A DNA stretch of 64,000 bases from Margaritifera margaritifera (GCA_029931535.1 JAQPZY010001555.1:3069001-3133000), one strand, 5' to 3'. Positions 51,824 through 63,850 are shown, numbered from the stretch's first letter. Notes: generated by a model from the letters alone, not told the origin. Numbers and translations are program-made.

Positions 51824-51943
51824 CTAGTGATATTTAATTAGCTTCTTGGTCTTCGGCATCTTTCGACGCCTGCACATTTTACATAGTGCTGGTTTGTGCC
51901 GCTGTTGCGCTTGCTGCAGGCGGGTCAAAGCCGTCCTTTTCAT
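51824..51943 (-). CDS. 39-residue basic CxxC peptide
   Basis: The ATG at 51943-51941 and stop at 51826-51824 bound an intact frame: MKRTALTRLQQAQQRHK, then CKMC, then RRRKMPKTKKLIKYH. It is strongly basic, with a single Cys-x-x-Cys. It ends seven bases from the stop of protein B on the other strand. The AT-rich element has a CHVCQCC motif at the equivalent place (about 43100), which hints at conservation. No function is assigned; nucleic-acid binding is a guess from charge. Confidence 0.4.
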   Translation of the reverse strand: MKRTALTRLQQAQQRHKPALCKMCRRRKMPKTKKLIKYH

Positions 51944-51962
51944 GTTTCGTTGGGTGCGGTTA

Positions 51963-52208
51963 TTAGTGCGTGATTTGCACTATGCGGGGAGTTGTGCGGG
52001 CATCCTTATCCCAAAAATATCGACAATGGTGGCCATCGTCATGTTGTCGTCCGCTACACGGCTCATAGGTGCCAACTTTAAGCTCTTTGTCAGTTGGGAT
52101 CATGAAGAGCTCGCCCCCTACGACGTACTCTAACTTGTCATTGGCGTGTCTGAGCAATGACTGGTACTTATTTAACAACTCGGGGCCGTTCTCAGCTTGG
52201 GGGGTCAT
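51963..52208 (-). CDS. Gene X, GC-balanced copy (81 residues)
   Basis: An open frame from ATG 52208-52206 to stop at 51963. It contains NGPELLNKYQSLL and the shared core YVVGGELFMIPTDKELKVGTY (about 52126-52066), which aligns with YYAGGDGIFLLPSDMTMK at 43.3 kb. The His/Asp-rich C-terminal part (RQHDDGHHC) does not resemble the other copy and may be out of frame. It lies between the CxxC peptide and gene Y on the same strand. Unknown family; possibly truncated. Confidence 0.5.
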   Translation of the reverse strand: MTPQAENGPELLNKYQSLLRHANDKLEYVVGGELFMIPTDKELKVGTYEPCSGRQHDDGHHCRYFWDKDARTTPRIVQITH

Positions 52209-52264
52209 CTTTTCTACGTTTGCAAAAACTATTTCTGCGCATTAAAGGCTTTTCCTGACTCCAT

Positions 52265-53060
52265 TATCTAGGTAAGCATCTCGGTTTGTGAGCCGAAGTA
52301 AGCCCAAACCTACACTAGAACGCTTACGTTCAGACGCTCTACCCCAGCTTGGATAAACCCTTGCGACGTGTCCAGCATAAAATACACAAAACCATGGTTA
52401 GCTTCGCTGCTCTGTGTGAAGTAATCAACTTTGTATTTCCTGGAATAATAAAACGCATAGACGTTGGGGTCCCATACACCACCACGGATTGGCTGGTAGC
52501 CGCATTTAACACTGTAGTTGTACATTGTACCCAGGTCTTGGTTTTCGCCGTGCTTCTGCCGCCAGTTAGAGTTTGTCCCCACATTAAATTCGTTACAAAA
52601 TGGCTCAAAGGAAACCATGTCAATGCTATTTTCATGCGCTTTCCACCATATTGGCCCGAAATGGCAAGCCACAGATGAGTAAGAATCCTTCTCACGTGGT
52701 AGTAACAATGGCATCGATAAAAGCTGCGTGCCATCTCGTGCAGTCTTGCCGTTTCAGCAGGCAACTGATTGTCGCGAACACTGATGCCACAACCGGCCGT
52801 CGCGCACAACCGGTGATTGCGCACCAAACGGCAAAGTTCACTTGATTTTGCCAAAACCTCATCTCGCAGTCTGGTATTCCGGAGAGCCAATTGTCTACGA
52901 TGTAATTTAACTCGACGAAAGGTAACACTTACTTATCGGCTATGTCAATAAATTTAGTTCGGAACAAAGTACCGTCCCCCACATACACTTCGAGAATGAG
53001 CAACAGTTCGTGGATCGGCGCTCTCTCTTCGTCGCGATAGCTAAAGATGCCGCCGATGCT
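52265..53060 (-). pseudogene. Gene Y, GC-balanced copy
   Basis: The minus strand reads, in order: RDEERAPIHELLLILEVYVG (about 53040-52985); NYIVDNWLSGIPDCEMRFWQ, continuing as NQVNFAVWCAITGC (about 52905-52811); GISVRDNQLPAETARLHEM and YHVRRIL; then a long clean stretch in the 134-residue frame (52310-52714) with PFCNEFNVG, NWRQKHGENQDLGTMYNY and YFMLDTSQGFIQAGVERLN; and a tail near 52290 with AYFGSQTE. Three frameshifts separate the parts. It is the largest gene of the right half and matches gene Y at 43.5-44.3 kb. Size and conservation suggest a structural or packaging protein, by inference only. Confidence 0.6.
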
Positions 53061-53239
53061 ATATTACGCGACGCTATTTAAACGCAACACTTGTGGCAAT
53101 ACCATCTCTACGCTTGCTATCCGTGCAAACGGAGCCTTATATGGCATATAATAGCAGTACTGCCGTTCCGGCTAACGTCTCACGCAAAAACCTTGCAACT
53201 AGCTTTGGGTTTATGTTTGCTGCTTTTGAAATTCATTAT

Positions 53240-53670
53240 TAGATCCACGTCCGACAGAACTCAAAATTGAATACAATCGCAAATCGTATTTCTAAGGCCC
53301 TACGAGACAATGTCATCCTCAACGAGCATGACAAATATACGGTCTTGAATAGGCAAACGCTTCTGTCGCCATCAATGCAATTGCAAACAAAACGAGCTGA
53401 TTGCCTGCGGATAGGCCGAGGCACACTCAAAGCTCTTGAAGCAACTAGCAAAGGCTGGGATGACTGATAAGCTGTGTGGTGTCCACCGAAACCGTGGTTA
53501 CATTAGCTGCTGTGGCAAAACAGCAGGAACAGCAGTTTTCTCCCCTCAGCCCACCCACAGCGAGTCTCCACCATATGATGGTGTCTTTTAATAAACGTAA
53601 ATATGCAACGCCTAAGCAATCTATTTTTGCGACTGCTTTTGTATCACTTTTAAAAGAATCGTAGCTGGCT
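53240..53670 (+). pseudogene. Plus-strand ORF fragments at the right of the virus-like element
   Basis: A frame through 53243-53467 reads RQNSKLNTIANRISKALRDN, then NEHDKYTVLNRQ, ending ATSKGWDD stop. A second (53476-53664) has AKQQEQQFSPLSPPTASLH. Balanced codon use and the abrupt end of composition near 53.69 kb suggest they belong to the element. They lie divergent from gene Y across a ~150-base spacer. No domain recognised. Confidence 0.4.
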
Positions 53671-53949
53671 AAAGAACAATAACCCTTATTTTATATGGCA
53701 TGCGTGTTTGCAGTAGAATGAGGTGAGATTTCAAGGCTGCTACAATGAAAGTTGTTAAATTCACAACGGCATCAATAAGAAAGCAGCCAGTACACAATCA
53801 TAGGGCAGTCCCACTTAGGTTTAAGCAGAATTCATTCCGTTTTCTTACGGTCAATTGGTGTGATTATCGCTTCCATTAACCCATATGGAGTTTCTAGGAC
53901 GAAACAAACTTAAAAATTCAGGAGTAATTAAAAATATACAAACCTTTAG

Positions 53950-54325
53950 GTATTTGAATTGAACACCAAATGGTCGTATGGGAGCCACCGATGACTTTGC
54001 GACAATCTCTCTCTATTTCGCCCTGTTCTCCACTATTCTTTGGGACTCTGCAAAGTCCATGCCTGTCCACTCTTTGATATTGTCTTCCCATCTCTTCTTC
54101 TGTCTGCCTCATTTTCTCTTTCCTCTCACTGTGCCCTGTAGGATTGTCTTTTACAGGCCAGTTGAGCGTGGGACGTGACCATACCATCTTAGTTGCGTTT
54201 CTTTACAGTGGTGAGCAGATATTCATAAGGTCCAATTGCGCCTTGGATTTTAGTGCGCACCTCCTCATTAGAGACGTGGTCTAAGTATGAGATTTTCAGG
54301 ATCCTTCGTCGATAGTAGACAAAAT
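53950..54325 (-). mobile_element. LINE 3' end (reverse transcriptase C-terminal tail)
   Basis: The minus strand reads LDHVSNEEVRTKIQGAIGPY, LRWYGHVPRSTGL, TILQGTVRGKRK and, in the next frame, RWEDNIKEWTGMDF and ESQRIVENR. The Arg-Trp-Tyr-Gly-His-Val block with the following GKR and RWEDNI blocks is the characteristic C-terminus of a widespread invertebrate LINE lineage. It is 5'-truncated, as usual for LINE copies. It lies just outside the virus-like element's right edge. Confidence 0.75.
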
Positions 54326-54329
54326 ATTT

Positions 54330-54495
54330 GATATACATAATGCAGGATCAATTGATTAGTTGATTAATGAGAAATAATTAATACAGAATCAGAATTAGAA
54401 TTAGAAATACAGGTAGACAGAGAGTAAGATAGACAAACATTCATGCATACACAGATACATACATACATACATACATACATACATACATACATACA

Positions 54496-54527
<32 letters not shown>

Positions 54528-55230
54528 AATAATGAAGAAGGGCAGGCAGATCTATATGATTTGATTGATTGATTGATAGTTTAAATTACAGAGCAATATA
54601 CAACGAATAGAGGAAGAGGGAACAATAAAGAATAAAATGGCATCTGTCATGGCAAAAAGAAAAATGACAGAAAAACAGGAATGAAGAACGAAATGTCTTT
54701 ATTAATTTCCTTTCAATCAAATTATGTCTCTTTTATTTACAAAAAAGAAAACCAGTACATTTCCAGGATGGTATGGTTGTCTCTTAGCAAGTTTTAAAAC
54801 CCGAATTTTAATTATGTTCATCTAATAGTGACATGACAGTAAATCTCATTGCAGCCATAAAAAAAATGTATATTGTTTGAATGAGGAGTCAATTTATTTA
54901 GCATCTTCTATGTTGTTTTTTTTTTTATAAACTTTCAGATTTGCTGAAGCATGAAGCATGACCTACTGAACTCATATGTTGATCATTTTAACCTTACTCA
55001 AGACTTTTACAAAGTTCCGCCGGCTTTGATGGACATAAGGTTATATAACCTTGAACTGTAGCGAAAAGGTAGTGGTAACGGATACACTTTTACTGTCATT
55101 ATCATCATAAAGAATAAATCAGTAGGTCAATTGTCATGGAGACCGAAAACAAGTCTGATAGATCTTAATCCAATCAAAATACTTATGCTGGAAAAAGTAC
55201 GGTTTGAATATGTAATATTAGTAACATACT
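54330..55230. other. AT-rich non-coding sequence
   Basis: Contains (CATA)n at about 54456-54524 and a short GATT run near 54560. No gene seen. Confidence 0.6.
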
Positions 55231-55235
55231 TCTAC

Positions 55236-56520
55236 TAATAATAACAACAACAACAAGAGGTCCAAGTGGGCCTGAGATCGCTCACCTATCTGACATTTAC
55301 CTGAAGGTTAAAAACAAGGGCAGTTGGCCAAGCAATCTTGATTAGTATGATGCTTTCTGACATATAAAGTTCGTGTTTTTTAAATTTGTTTAAAATGGTA
55401 GTAATTTTCGAAGACAGAATATAGTTGGTTTATGCAAACCTGAAATGCCTTACGCCAGGATGCTTACTGTTTGATTTTGTCAAATTCTGATGACCAGTCT
55501 TAGAAAGAGTTCATTGAAAGGTTTCTCTGTTTTCAGTAACAATGGTCATATTGTATAATGGATCAGCTTCATTTGTGGAACATTTAAAGGTTTCCATGCA
55601 AGGATGCTTTATGTCAAATTTAGGAACATTCTGTCGAGTAATTTTTGAGAAGAAGAAATAAGTTAAGTTTGTTTTATATTTCTGTGAATGCAGCCGAATT
55701 GATGGCAGATCGGCGTCATATGTAAAAGCTTGCAAGGCGTTCTCGCCAATTTGATTGTGTTCAATTTTTCCAAAGTCTCTTTAGCAGTTTTACGAAGTTT
55801 TTAAAGTTTTTATATGTTTACTAACAGCGGCTATATTTGACAGCGGATACGCATAATTTGTACAAATTAATGAGGCTTTGTGGCAGAATGCTTTCTGTTG
55901 CATTTGGTAAAATTCTATTCAGCGGTTAGTACGAAGAAATAGTTTTAAAATTGTTCCCTTGTTTTGTAAAGTCAATGATATTTTACGGCAGATATTCATC
56001 ATTTGTGTGCAGTTAAAAAAATGCCTTCATTTCGTTATGTTTTCTGTCAAATCTAACCTAATACTATCCAGCGGTGATTCGGAATAAGTCATGTAAAGTT
56101 TGTTCTGTGTTTTTAGTAATGGCAGCCATATTTGATAGGGATCATTTGTACAAATTGAAAGACATTCATTCGGAAATGCTTTCTGATGTCATTTGTAAAA
56201 ACTTGAAAGGTCTGTATGCCAGGAAGCTTTCTGTCAAATTTGGTCAAATTCCGTTCAATATTTTTGAAAAGAAGTCATTTAAAGTTGCTTTTTATATACA
56301 TTTTTAATAACAGCGTCCCTATTTGATGAGTGATCGACATCATCATGCAAATTTGAAACATCATTATGCAAGAATACTCTCTGCCAAGGTTGGTTGAAAT
56401 TGGTCGAGTGGTTTTTTAGAAGAAGCTAAAAATAGCATTTATTGAGGGACTACGGAGCATTTATTGAGGGACTACGGATGGGCGACGCACAACAGACGAA
56501 TAGCCATAACATACTCACTC
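55236..56520. mobile_element. Mollusc-type dispersed repeat (gccc..atcgctcacct family)
   Basis: It opens with aacaacaagaggtccaagtg followed by ggcctgagatcgctcacct, a start I recognise from very abundant repeats in bivalve genomes. The body has 6-7 degenerate internal units of ~160-190 bases. Each has a phrase like aggatgctttctgtcaaatt-tgg-caaattc followed by agcggtt and agaagaa (for example near 55455, 55605, 55890, 56035, 56225 and 56370). It ends with ggatgggcgacgcacaacagac, the usual tail. Non-coding. Confidence 0.6.
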
Positions 56521-57081
56521 GGATATATGGCCAGGTGTGCTAATAATAATAGTTGATAACTACAGACTAATAACAGGCTGATAACATATATTTTACAGAA
56601 ACTCATACTTGATACAGTCTGCAACTGATGTGCAGCGCTGCACACGATATGATGGCAGCTCATGGAATGACCTTATCTTTACTTATAGGGGTGGAAGATT
56701 CGTTTATATCAGCTTGACAAGATCCTACTGTCATTTGATTTACCGTATTAATCATACAACTTTTGAATAGATACCTATAATATAAAACAGCGGGAACGCT
56801 AATGCATAGCTTGCCCATGATAGCAATATTCAATTTCGAATAGCAACAAACCCCTATCCCATTTGTATTAGATAGACTCCTTTTTATATGCAAAAGCTGT
56901 ATCATTATATCAAGCCTGCACTCTAGAAGCTCATTAAAACAAACAGTTAATAATATACATATAGAGCACACCAATGTCTCCTTCTTGTAGAAACATGTCA
57001 AATAAAAATATTAAAATGATATAAACGTCTAAATGTATTTTTTCTTGACCTATGCTTAGCTTTGTAATCTTTAAACCTTTT

Positions 57082-57143
<62 letters not shown>

Positions 57144-57290
57144 CAGTTATAATCAACGATCCGATGTGAAACCTGCATAATATGACACCTTTTAGTAGAG
57201 GACACATATTCATATAGGATAGCTTATATAAACCCTTTCTTTGCCTGTTACAGGTATAATGAACCTCATTATAAATTAAACCTTCCACAA
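56521..57290. other. Non-coding with a (TA)n tract
   Basis: (TA)n at about 57085-57142. The 113-codon minus-strand frame 56660-57001 is Cys/Leu-rich, has no signature and is not called. Confidence 0.5.
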
Positions 57291-57430
57291 CGGAAAAATG
57301 CTGTTGTCCCTTTAGTGCCCTTTAAAGGAAAAATGCTGTTGTCCCTTTAGTGCCCTTTCAAGGAAAAATGCTGCTGTCCCTTTAGTGCCCTTTAAAGGAA
57401 AAATGCTGTTGTCCCTTTAGTGCCCTTTGT
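57291..57430. repeat. 35-bp minisatellite, 4 copies
   Basis: Units of ggaaaaatgctgttgtccc plus tttagtgccctttaaa, nearly identical. Confidence 0.95.
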
Positions 57431-57830
57431 AGACAATGTTCACTATAAGTATCTAAAAGTGAAATAATGGATTTAGTGAAACTGGTCTAAGTGAACACTT
57501 TTAAATAAAGAAAGCTGTTGAAGAGGAAAAGATTTGTAAATCCCTATTCTTAATTTCACAAACGTATTTATCGTGTATACAAGGGACACCTGTCCACAAA
57601 AGACAAAGTTTAGATGTTTTATTAAGAGTCTTTTATGGACAAGTTTCACTATAAGTATATACATATACAAAATTTATGATAAAATGAATCCTGTCAAAGC
57701 GAACATTATTAAATGAAGAAATCTGTTTATAAAGAAAAAAGATTTAGACCTGTCAACAAAAGACAAAGTTTGGGTGTTCCCTTGAGGGTCCTTTATAGAC
57801 AAGTTCCACTGTATACGGATCTAAATATAC
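57431..57830. repeat. Two copies of a ~165-bp dispersed repeat
   Basis: The phrase ctgtccacaaaagacaaagtt, followed by gatgtttt..agtcttttatggacaagtttcacta, at about 57590-57655 recurs as ctgtcaacaaaagacaaagtt..gtcctttatagacaagttccact at about 57748-57810. The next 35 bases upstream also correspond. Confidence 0.75.
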
Positions 57831-58069
57831 CAGTAACAGTTCGACAACCGAAACCTAATTCTTTTTCTTTCCCGCAGTAGGAGCTAAAGTTATATTTAAA
57901 AACATTAACGACATCCTTATCACCATCCAACTTAATTTTCCTCAAACATAAGATGTAACTTAGTTCTGGCAAAAACAAACAATAGCACAAAGAAACAAAA
58001 CAAACCAAAATATAATTCATAATGATCATGTTGGTGTGTTTCACGTAAAAACATTGACTAATTAACTAG

Positions 58070-58071
<2 letters not shown>

Positions 58072-58133
<62 letters not shown>
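58072..58133. repeat. (TA)n microsatellite
   Basis: About 30 TA units, then gaatgaatgaatt. Confidence 0.95.
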
Positions 58134-58136
<3 letters not shown>

Positions 58137-59810
58137 TGAATGAATTTATATTAGCCTCCAAACCTAGATTTCACTAAAAATATACACATACCTGTCTATA
58201 GCCAAATAACAAAGTATGCATTTTGCATCAGATAAATTATATACAACAGTGTAATACAGATAATAATAATAATGCAGATAATAATACATAGCAGTTCATA
58301 GCTATATCAAATTATTTCGGATACGTACGATTTGTCTGGAATGACAAAATCTTCTGCAGATTGAAGTATGAAATGCCAAGATTTAAAACCGACCGGTATG
58401 GCTAGAAAGGGTAGATTCAATACATAATGTACGGGTTGGGATTTGGCAAGCAGGTGGAGCTTTGTTATCTATCCGCATGAAGTAAAGAATTATAAGACTC
58501 AACACCTATTTGTTGATCTTGTGGCAAACAAATTTGCGGGTTAAGTAGACCCTTCCACATGCCAAAGCCACTGATAGGTGATCAATCAGGTGTCAAGCTC
58601 CACCTGTCAATCACTGAGCCACCTAATAAGTTAAGTCAACCAGCCAATAAGATTGCGACAAGGAGAACCTTTCCTCCATGGTAGCTAAAGTTTAGACTCA
58701 GTCTACGTAAGTATTATCCCTTTTTATTGTCCTGTCTAGACCTTTAAGCATTTACATCTTTGTTTTCTTTTTGTCCGGTTTAAGATTGGTGTTTGTTGTA
58801 TCCGAAATATTGAAATAACTAGGTTTATTATTTGAAGAGACTACTGTATATCATGAATCATTCAATATAATATTAGATTCTGAAGCAATTAATGTTTAAT
58901 TTCATTAAACAAATTTATGATGAATATCGGTTTACACCTTGATAACTATGAAAATAATTATGTACAGGATCAACTAAAATCATGCTGCCTAAATACATAG
59001 CAAGATATGTCCACACAAAAAAAAAAAAAAAAAAAAATTACCTTGATAGGTGATTTGTTTTGATGTTAAAAGTCATTGCCTGTTGTCTGCCTTACAATGA
59101 CTTGCACATTCGATGCGGTGAATGGCTATCTTTTCATCTAGGAGCACAGCAATTTTGAAATAAAATTCAATTAACTATTCGTAAACAATCTACTTATAAG
59201 TATTACATTATTTAAAGAGATCCTTTTCAATAGCATCCAAGAACATTACCTAAGCACATAATACGGTTAGTACTTCAAAGGAAGGTCCTAAGCTTTATGA
59301 TTTTATTAAGGATAAAGACTCTTTTACAACTCAGATGAATGTAAGACCACCTGAAAGTACTGTATTTAAAAAAAGGAAATATAGTTTTAATTGAATACTT
59401 GAGGCATTTGTGTCCAATTATTAATTTTTTCAAAATATTCGAGTGGAAAAATTCAGATATAACTAACCAAGCACTGTTGTTATAACATACTTTACTAATT
59501 AAGTTAATGAAATCTGGCAATCTTGCATGATTTTAGATGAATCTGTACGTAATTCCAAAATAATACATTTGATCTGTGAAAGTCACTGACAACTTTGATC
59601 AAATATTCTATAACATCAAACACATTATGAAAGCATGTGGCTCACAACAAATTCAAAGTATCTGCTTATACAGATGAAAAAAAATATTCGTATTTACAAA
59701 AATAGGGCTATATTTACCACAATAACTCAGAGTATCTTATTCACGAGAAAATGTGAAAATGTATTAGTGTGCAGGTGAGCATAATACATGAGTGTTCCAA
59801 GACATTATTT
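58134..59810. other. AT-rich non-coding sequence
   Basis: No coding region is supported. The block 58560-58735 is less AT-rich, has ccaccta/ccaat-like words and ends at a strong gtaagt; see findings. An A run lies at about 59016-59037. Confidence 0.5.
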
Positions 59811-60060
59811 GCATGTGTGATTATGTAGTCATTGTGTATGCATGCCTTATTATATACAATTATATAATGTGTATGATTTCTGACATATTGCATGTGTGAT
59901 TATGTAGTCATTGTGTATGCATGCCTTATTCTATACAATTATATAATGTATATGATTTCTGACATATTGCATGTGTGATTATGTAGTCAAAAGTCATTGT
60001 GTATGCATGCCTTATTCTATACAATTATATAATGTATATGATTTCTGACATATTGCATGT
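59811..60060. repeat. 79-bp tandem repeat, about 3 copies
   Basis: gcatgtgtgattatgtagtc recurs at 59811, 59890 and 59969. The third copy has a 7-base insertion after gtagtc. Confidence 0.93.
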
Positions 60061-60339
60061 GGACCCCAGTGGAAAATATATGTTTATTTGAGCTCCTGTT
60101 GACTATTGTTATATATATATAAATATAACGGGTAAGATTAATATATTCAGTATGAGTATACAACATGTACGAGTAATGCATTTTATAATAATAATAATAA
60201 TAATAATTATAGCATTTACTTAACAAAGATAATACATTTGGTCATAAAAGACCCATCCACCACGTGATCCTCAACGTATTTACATGTTGTATGATACTAA
60301 AATTGCTTTCACACATCAAGGTATACTCATACATGCACT

Positions 60340-60535
60340 CACATACAGATTTGACATGGAATGAAGAATGATACAATGACACCCCTCCTGCAGATGGTCA
60401 CCATATGCATAACATAACCACGAAGTTTTGTGAAATTCCACCCATCGGTTTAGGCAGAGAAGTATTAACAGACAGACGGATGTACGGGTAAATGGAGAAT
60501 ATCACAATATCTCCAACGTTTTTTTAAAAATGTGG
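60340..60535. repeat. Tail of a mollusc-type dispersed repeat
   Basis: The text runs gttttgtgaaattccaccca, tcggtttaggcagagaag, then gacagacggatgtacgggta. This resembles the 3' tail of bivalve dispersed repeats related to the family at 55.2 kb. Assignment is by recall. Confidence 0.4.
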
Positions 60536-60617
60536 GGATAATAATATTCCATTATATCAAATTAATTTTCAAAACATAGGGCTAATAATAATTCAAACAC
60601 CTGACATACAGAAAAAA

Positions 60618-60681
<64 letters not shown>

Positions 60682-63335
60682 TAATTAAAATATACAATTC
60701 AATGGTAACCATTGCCACAAAAGCTCAATATATCTTATTTAAAAGAAATGCATTACTCGTACATGCTGTTCAATAGGTATACTGAATTTAACAATTTTAC
60801 ATTTTTTCACATGTATCAATATGAACTATCTTCAGTAGTTATAGAATATGATGTTCATAAATGTGATATCATACATATTAATCTACTTGCACTGGAATTT
60901 ATTCACCAATTCTGTGCAGCATAATCAAACCCATGTTAATGTTCAATTCCATATAAAGATCACCAGCTGCTCATAATGTCTAGATTCACTGGGCTCCATC
61001 ATATTTTGCCATGTAATTATGTTATATATTGTGGTCACATCCTCTCTGTGGTCAGTGGTCAAATGCTCTATGTGGTCAGAGGTCACTGAAAATTGGCCCA
61101 AATATATAGGATTTTAGTATACAAGAGCAAGTAAGTTAAAATTGCATATATTAATTTGAATAAAAAAAACAATTTTTTATATCTGAAATATTGAAAATTC
61201 AGAGTTTACTTAATTATTTCAAATAAATGAAATAATTAACAAAAATAATAACATGATCTATTAACTAAAATGTATAAACCTTGCTTCAAGTTTTCTTGTC
61301 AATCCTTGCTCTCCTTCCATCAATCATTTTTTTGTCTGCCAGGTTGTGTTACTTTCTATGTCAAGACCGACTGCATATAAATGTCACTTTTGGCAATTCC
61401 CAGGTGATCACTTTACACAGGTCTGTCTGTACCAAATATAAAAACGATTCCTTCCCCAATCTATCTTTTGGATTCTGAAATCCATTAAGGCAGCTTGGAT
61501 AAAATATCAATGGTAAAAGTATAATGGAATACAGGTGGTAAAATTATGACCTTGCTTTAAATGTACACATTACTTTCATCTTAAGAAACAAATCCCTTGA
61601 TATTATATACTTTTACAAAATAATATTGTTGAATATTATTATTATAAAGTAATATTTACTATTGCATTTTAAATTATAAAAGTCAATGCTATAATTTATA
61701 TTGTTACATTATATTTGCTTACTGTTGTAATTTTAGAGCTATCCCACTGATGTTACTAATTCAAATAGGATTTTCCCTTTGCATTATTTTAATATATCAC
61801 CGACTCGAACTGATCATTCCTTCCAATTTGCGAGTCAATACTTGACTTAAGCTTGCACCACTGACCCCCCACCCCGATTAAACTGATGAAAACCCGTCAA
61901 TGATATGAGGAGGATTGGTTGGATTGGCGTAGCTTGAATCAATGCTTGGCACTGGCATTAAAATATCCTTTCATATATGTTTTCATCTCATTACAATACA
62001 GTCACCATTATTAATTATAATGAATTCTCATATAAACTTCAAATAGACGTTCTATGCATAATATTTATGTTGTAAGGTGAGCATCACATTAGTAAAGTGC
62101 AACAATAATGACATCTTAAGAACATTCTCTGTGTCACATGGACGATATTTTAAACCTAATTCCAGAAATATAAATGGTCCAGTTTTTCTGAATATCAGAC
62201 CTGGAACAAAGTTATTGAGTGATATGTCTTTCATCAGAGTATGTATTTGGGCATCGTCCAATATATTCATAAGTACACATTACTTAGCTAGGGTATTTAT
62301 GATATATTAACCTATTCAGACATATAGGATGTATGCACACCAGTTTTTGTTTTCTTCTCAGTTTGCACAACAGACTAGAAAGCTAACTTTGCCAGGTCAA
62401 TGGGTCGAGCTATACGCGGTGCTAATGACTACGATATTCAAGTATAAACGCACCAATAAACATTCAAGCATTGTATAGCGGGTACATTGTTTTACTATTT
62501 TCGTGCTCAATCATGTCTTTTGCACAAAAATAATAAACTTGCAAACAGTTTTCATGAGATGTCACTTTTAAAATATAAACATAGAGAGTAATGTCTGAGA
62601 GACATCTGTGCACAAAGGTGAAACATCGTGAACAAAAATAACAAGATCGACAGCGCAAATATTTCGCACCGAAAAAATAATCTATTATACACTATTATGC
62701 AGATCATGATTTGTACACAAAAATGCTCCATACTGTACATAAAAAAGTGTGAAAGTATTGCTAAAAAAATATTTTATTGATGGCAATGATATTTTCTAGA
62801 GAACTTTTAACTGTAATCTCCACCATAATATATATTTGAAAAAAGTTACAGGAATAATGTTTGTACATACAAGTCACATTGTTTTCCATTGATAAAAGTA
62901 TATCTTCCTTATAAGAACACCTTCAAATACTTATAATATAATTTATATACATATGAATGTAGGATTAAATGAACAAAATTTGACAAGTGGTACATAATCT
63001 ACCACACTGATCATCCCCTGTGCAAACTTTAAGGTGAACATAAAAAAATCATATATAAAACAATTTTCACAAAAAAATATCTGCGCTTGAGCACAAGGTT
63101 GTGACTAATATTTTCTGAAGATAGGAAATTCATGCACTATACATACAAAATGTTAAGACTTGAAATTTACACTAGAAAATATCATATTTACATGGAAAAG
63201 TATTTATAAATGAAACATCTTAAGTTTTCCTGACAGGTTTTCAGTTTGTATGAACATAAAATCAAAACCACTCAGACTCAGGTTCACTATTCACATATAT
63301 AGTCATATCCTACCTGTAATTTTGCCTTGGCTAAA
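60536..63335. other. AT-rich non-coding sequence
   Basis: (TA)n at about 60620-60670, then no structure I can name. Short frames on both strands at 62050-62310 overlap each other and lack features. Confidence 0.55.
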
Positions 63336-63340
63336 TATTG

Positions 63341-63850
63341 CCGATTTGCACTGATATACTGCATACTGTCTAGGGTAAGTAATACCGATTTGTACTAATA
63401 TACTGCAGACTGTCTAGGGTAAGTAATACCGATTTGTGCTAATATACTGTATACTATTTAGGGTAAGGATTACAGATTTGTACTAATATACTGCATACTG
63501 TCTAGAGTAAGTACCGGCAATACCAATTTGTACTAATATGCTGCATACTATTTAGGATAAGAATGACAGATTTGTACTAATGTACTGCATACTGTCTAGA
63601 GCAAGTAATACCGATTTGTACTAATATACTGCAGACTGTCTAGGGTAAGGATTACAGATTTGTACTAATATACTGCATACTGTCTAGAATAAGGATTACA
63701 TATTTGTGCTAATATAATGCATACTGTCTAGAGTAAGTAATACCGATTTGTACTAATATACTGCATACTGTCTAGAGCAAGGATTACAGATTTGTACTGA
63801 TATACTGCATACTATCTAAAGTAACTATTACCAGTTTGAACTGATATACA
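63341..63850. repeat. 44-bp minisatellite, about 11-12 copies
   Basis: Units contain ccgatttgtactaatatact, gca-actgtctagggtaagtaa, with ccgattt at 63341, 63385 and 63429 and drifting copies thereafter (acagatttg variants, one unit with an extra accgg-like insert near 63512). Confidence 0.92.

Larger units (their letters stand above)
47500..53690. mobile_element. Integrated virus-like element with balanced base composition
   Basis: Composition switches from roughly 30% to roughly 50% GC near 47.5 kb and back near 53.7 kb. Inside are only decayed genes of a mobile or viral kind: helicase-HNH (+), integrase (-), membrane proteins A and B (+), CxxC peptide, gene X and gene Y (-), and further plus-strand fragments. 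I found no terminal inverted repeats or target-site duplication, so the ends are approximate. Many genes need only one or two frameshifts to be readable, so decay looks moderate and younger than that of the AT-rich elements. Confidence 0.7.

Noticed and set aside
52265..52320. tRNA-like phrase ggtttgtgagccgaagtaag
   Set aside because: No cloverleaf can be drawn with matched acceptor and T arms.
47500..53690. Bacterial contamination as the source of the GC-balanced island
   Set aside because: Genes are decayed with many frameshifts, there are no intact bacterial operons, the integrase is of the Polinton-like retroviral type, and the cassette matches genes in the adjacent AT-rich host DNA.
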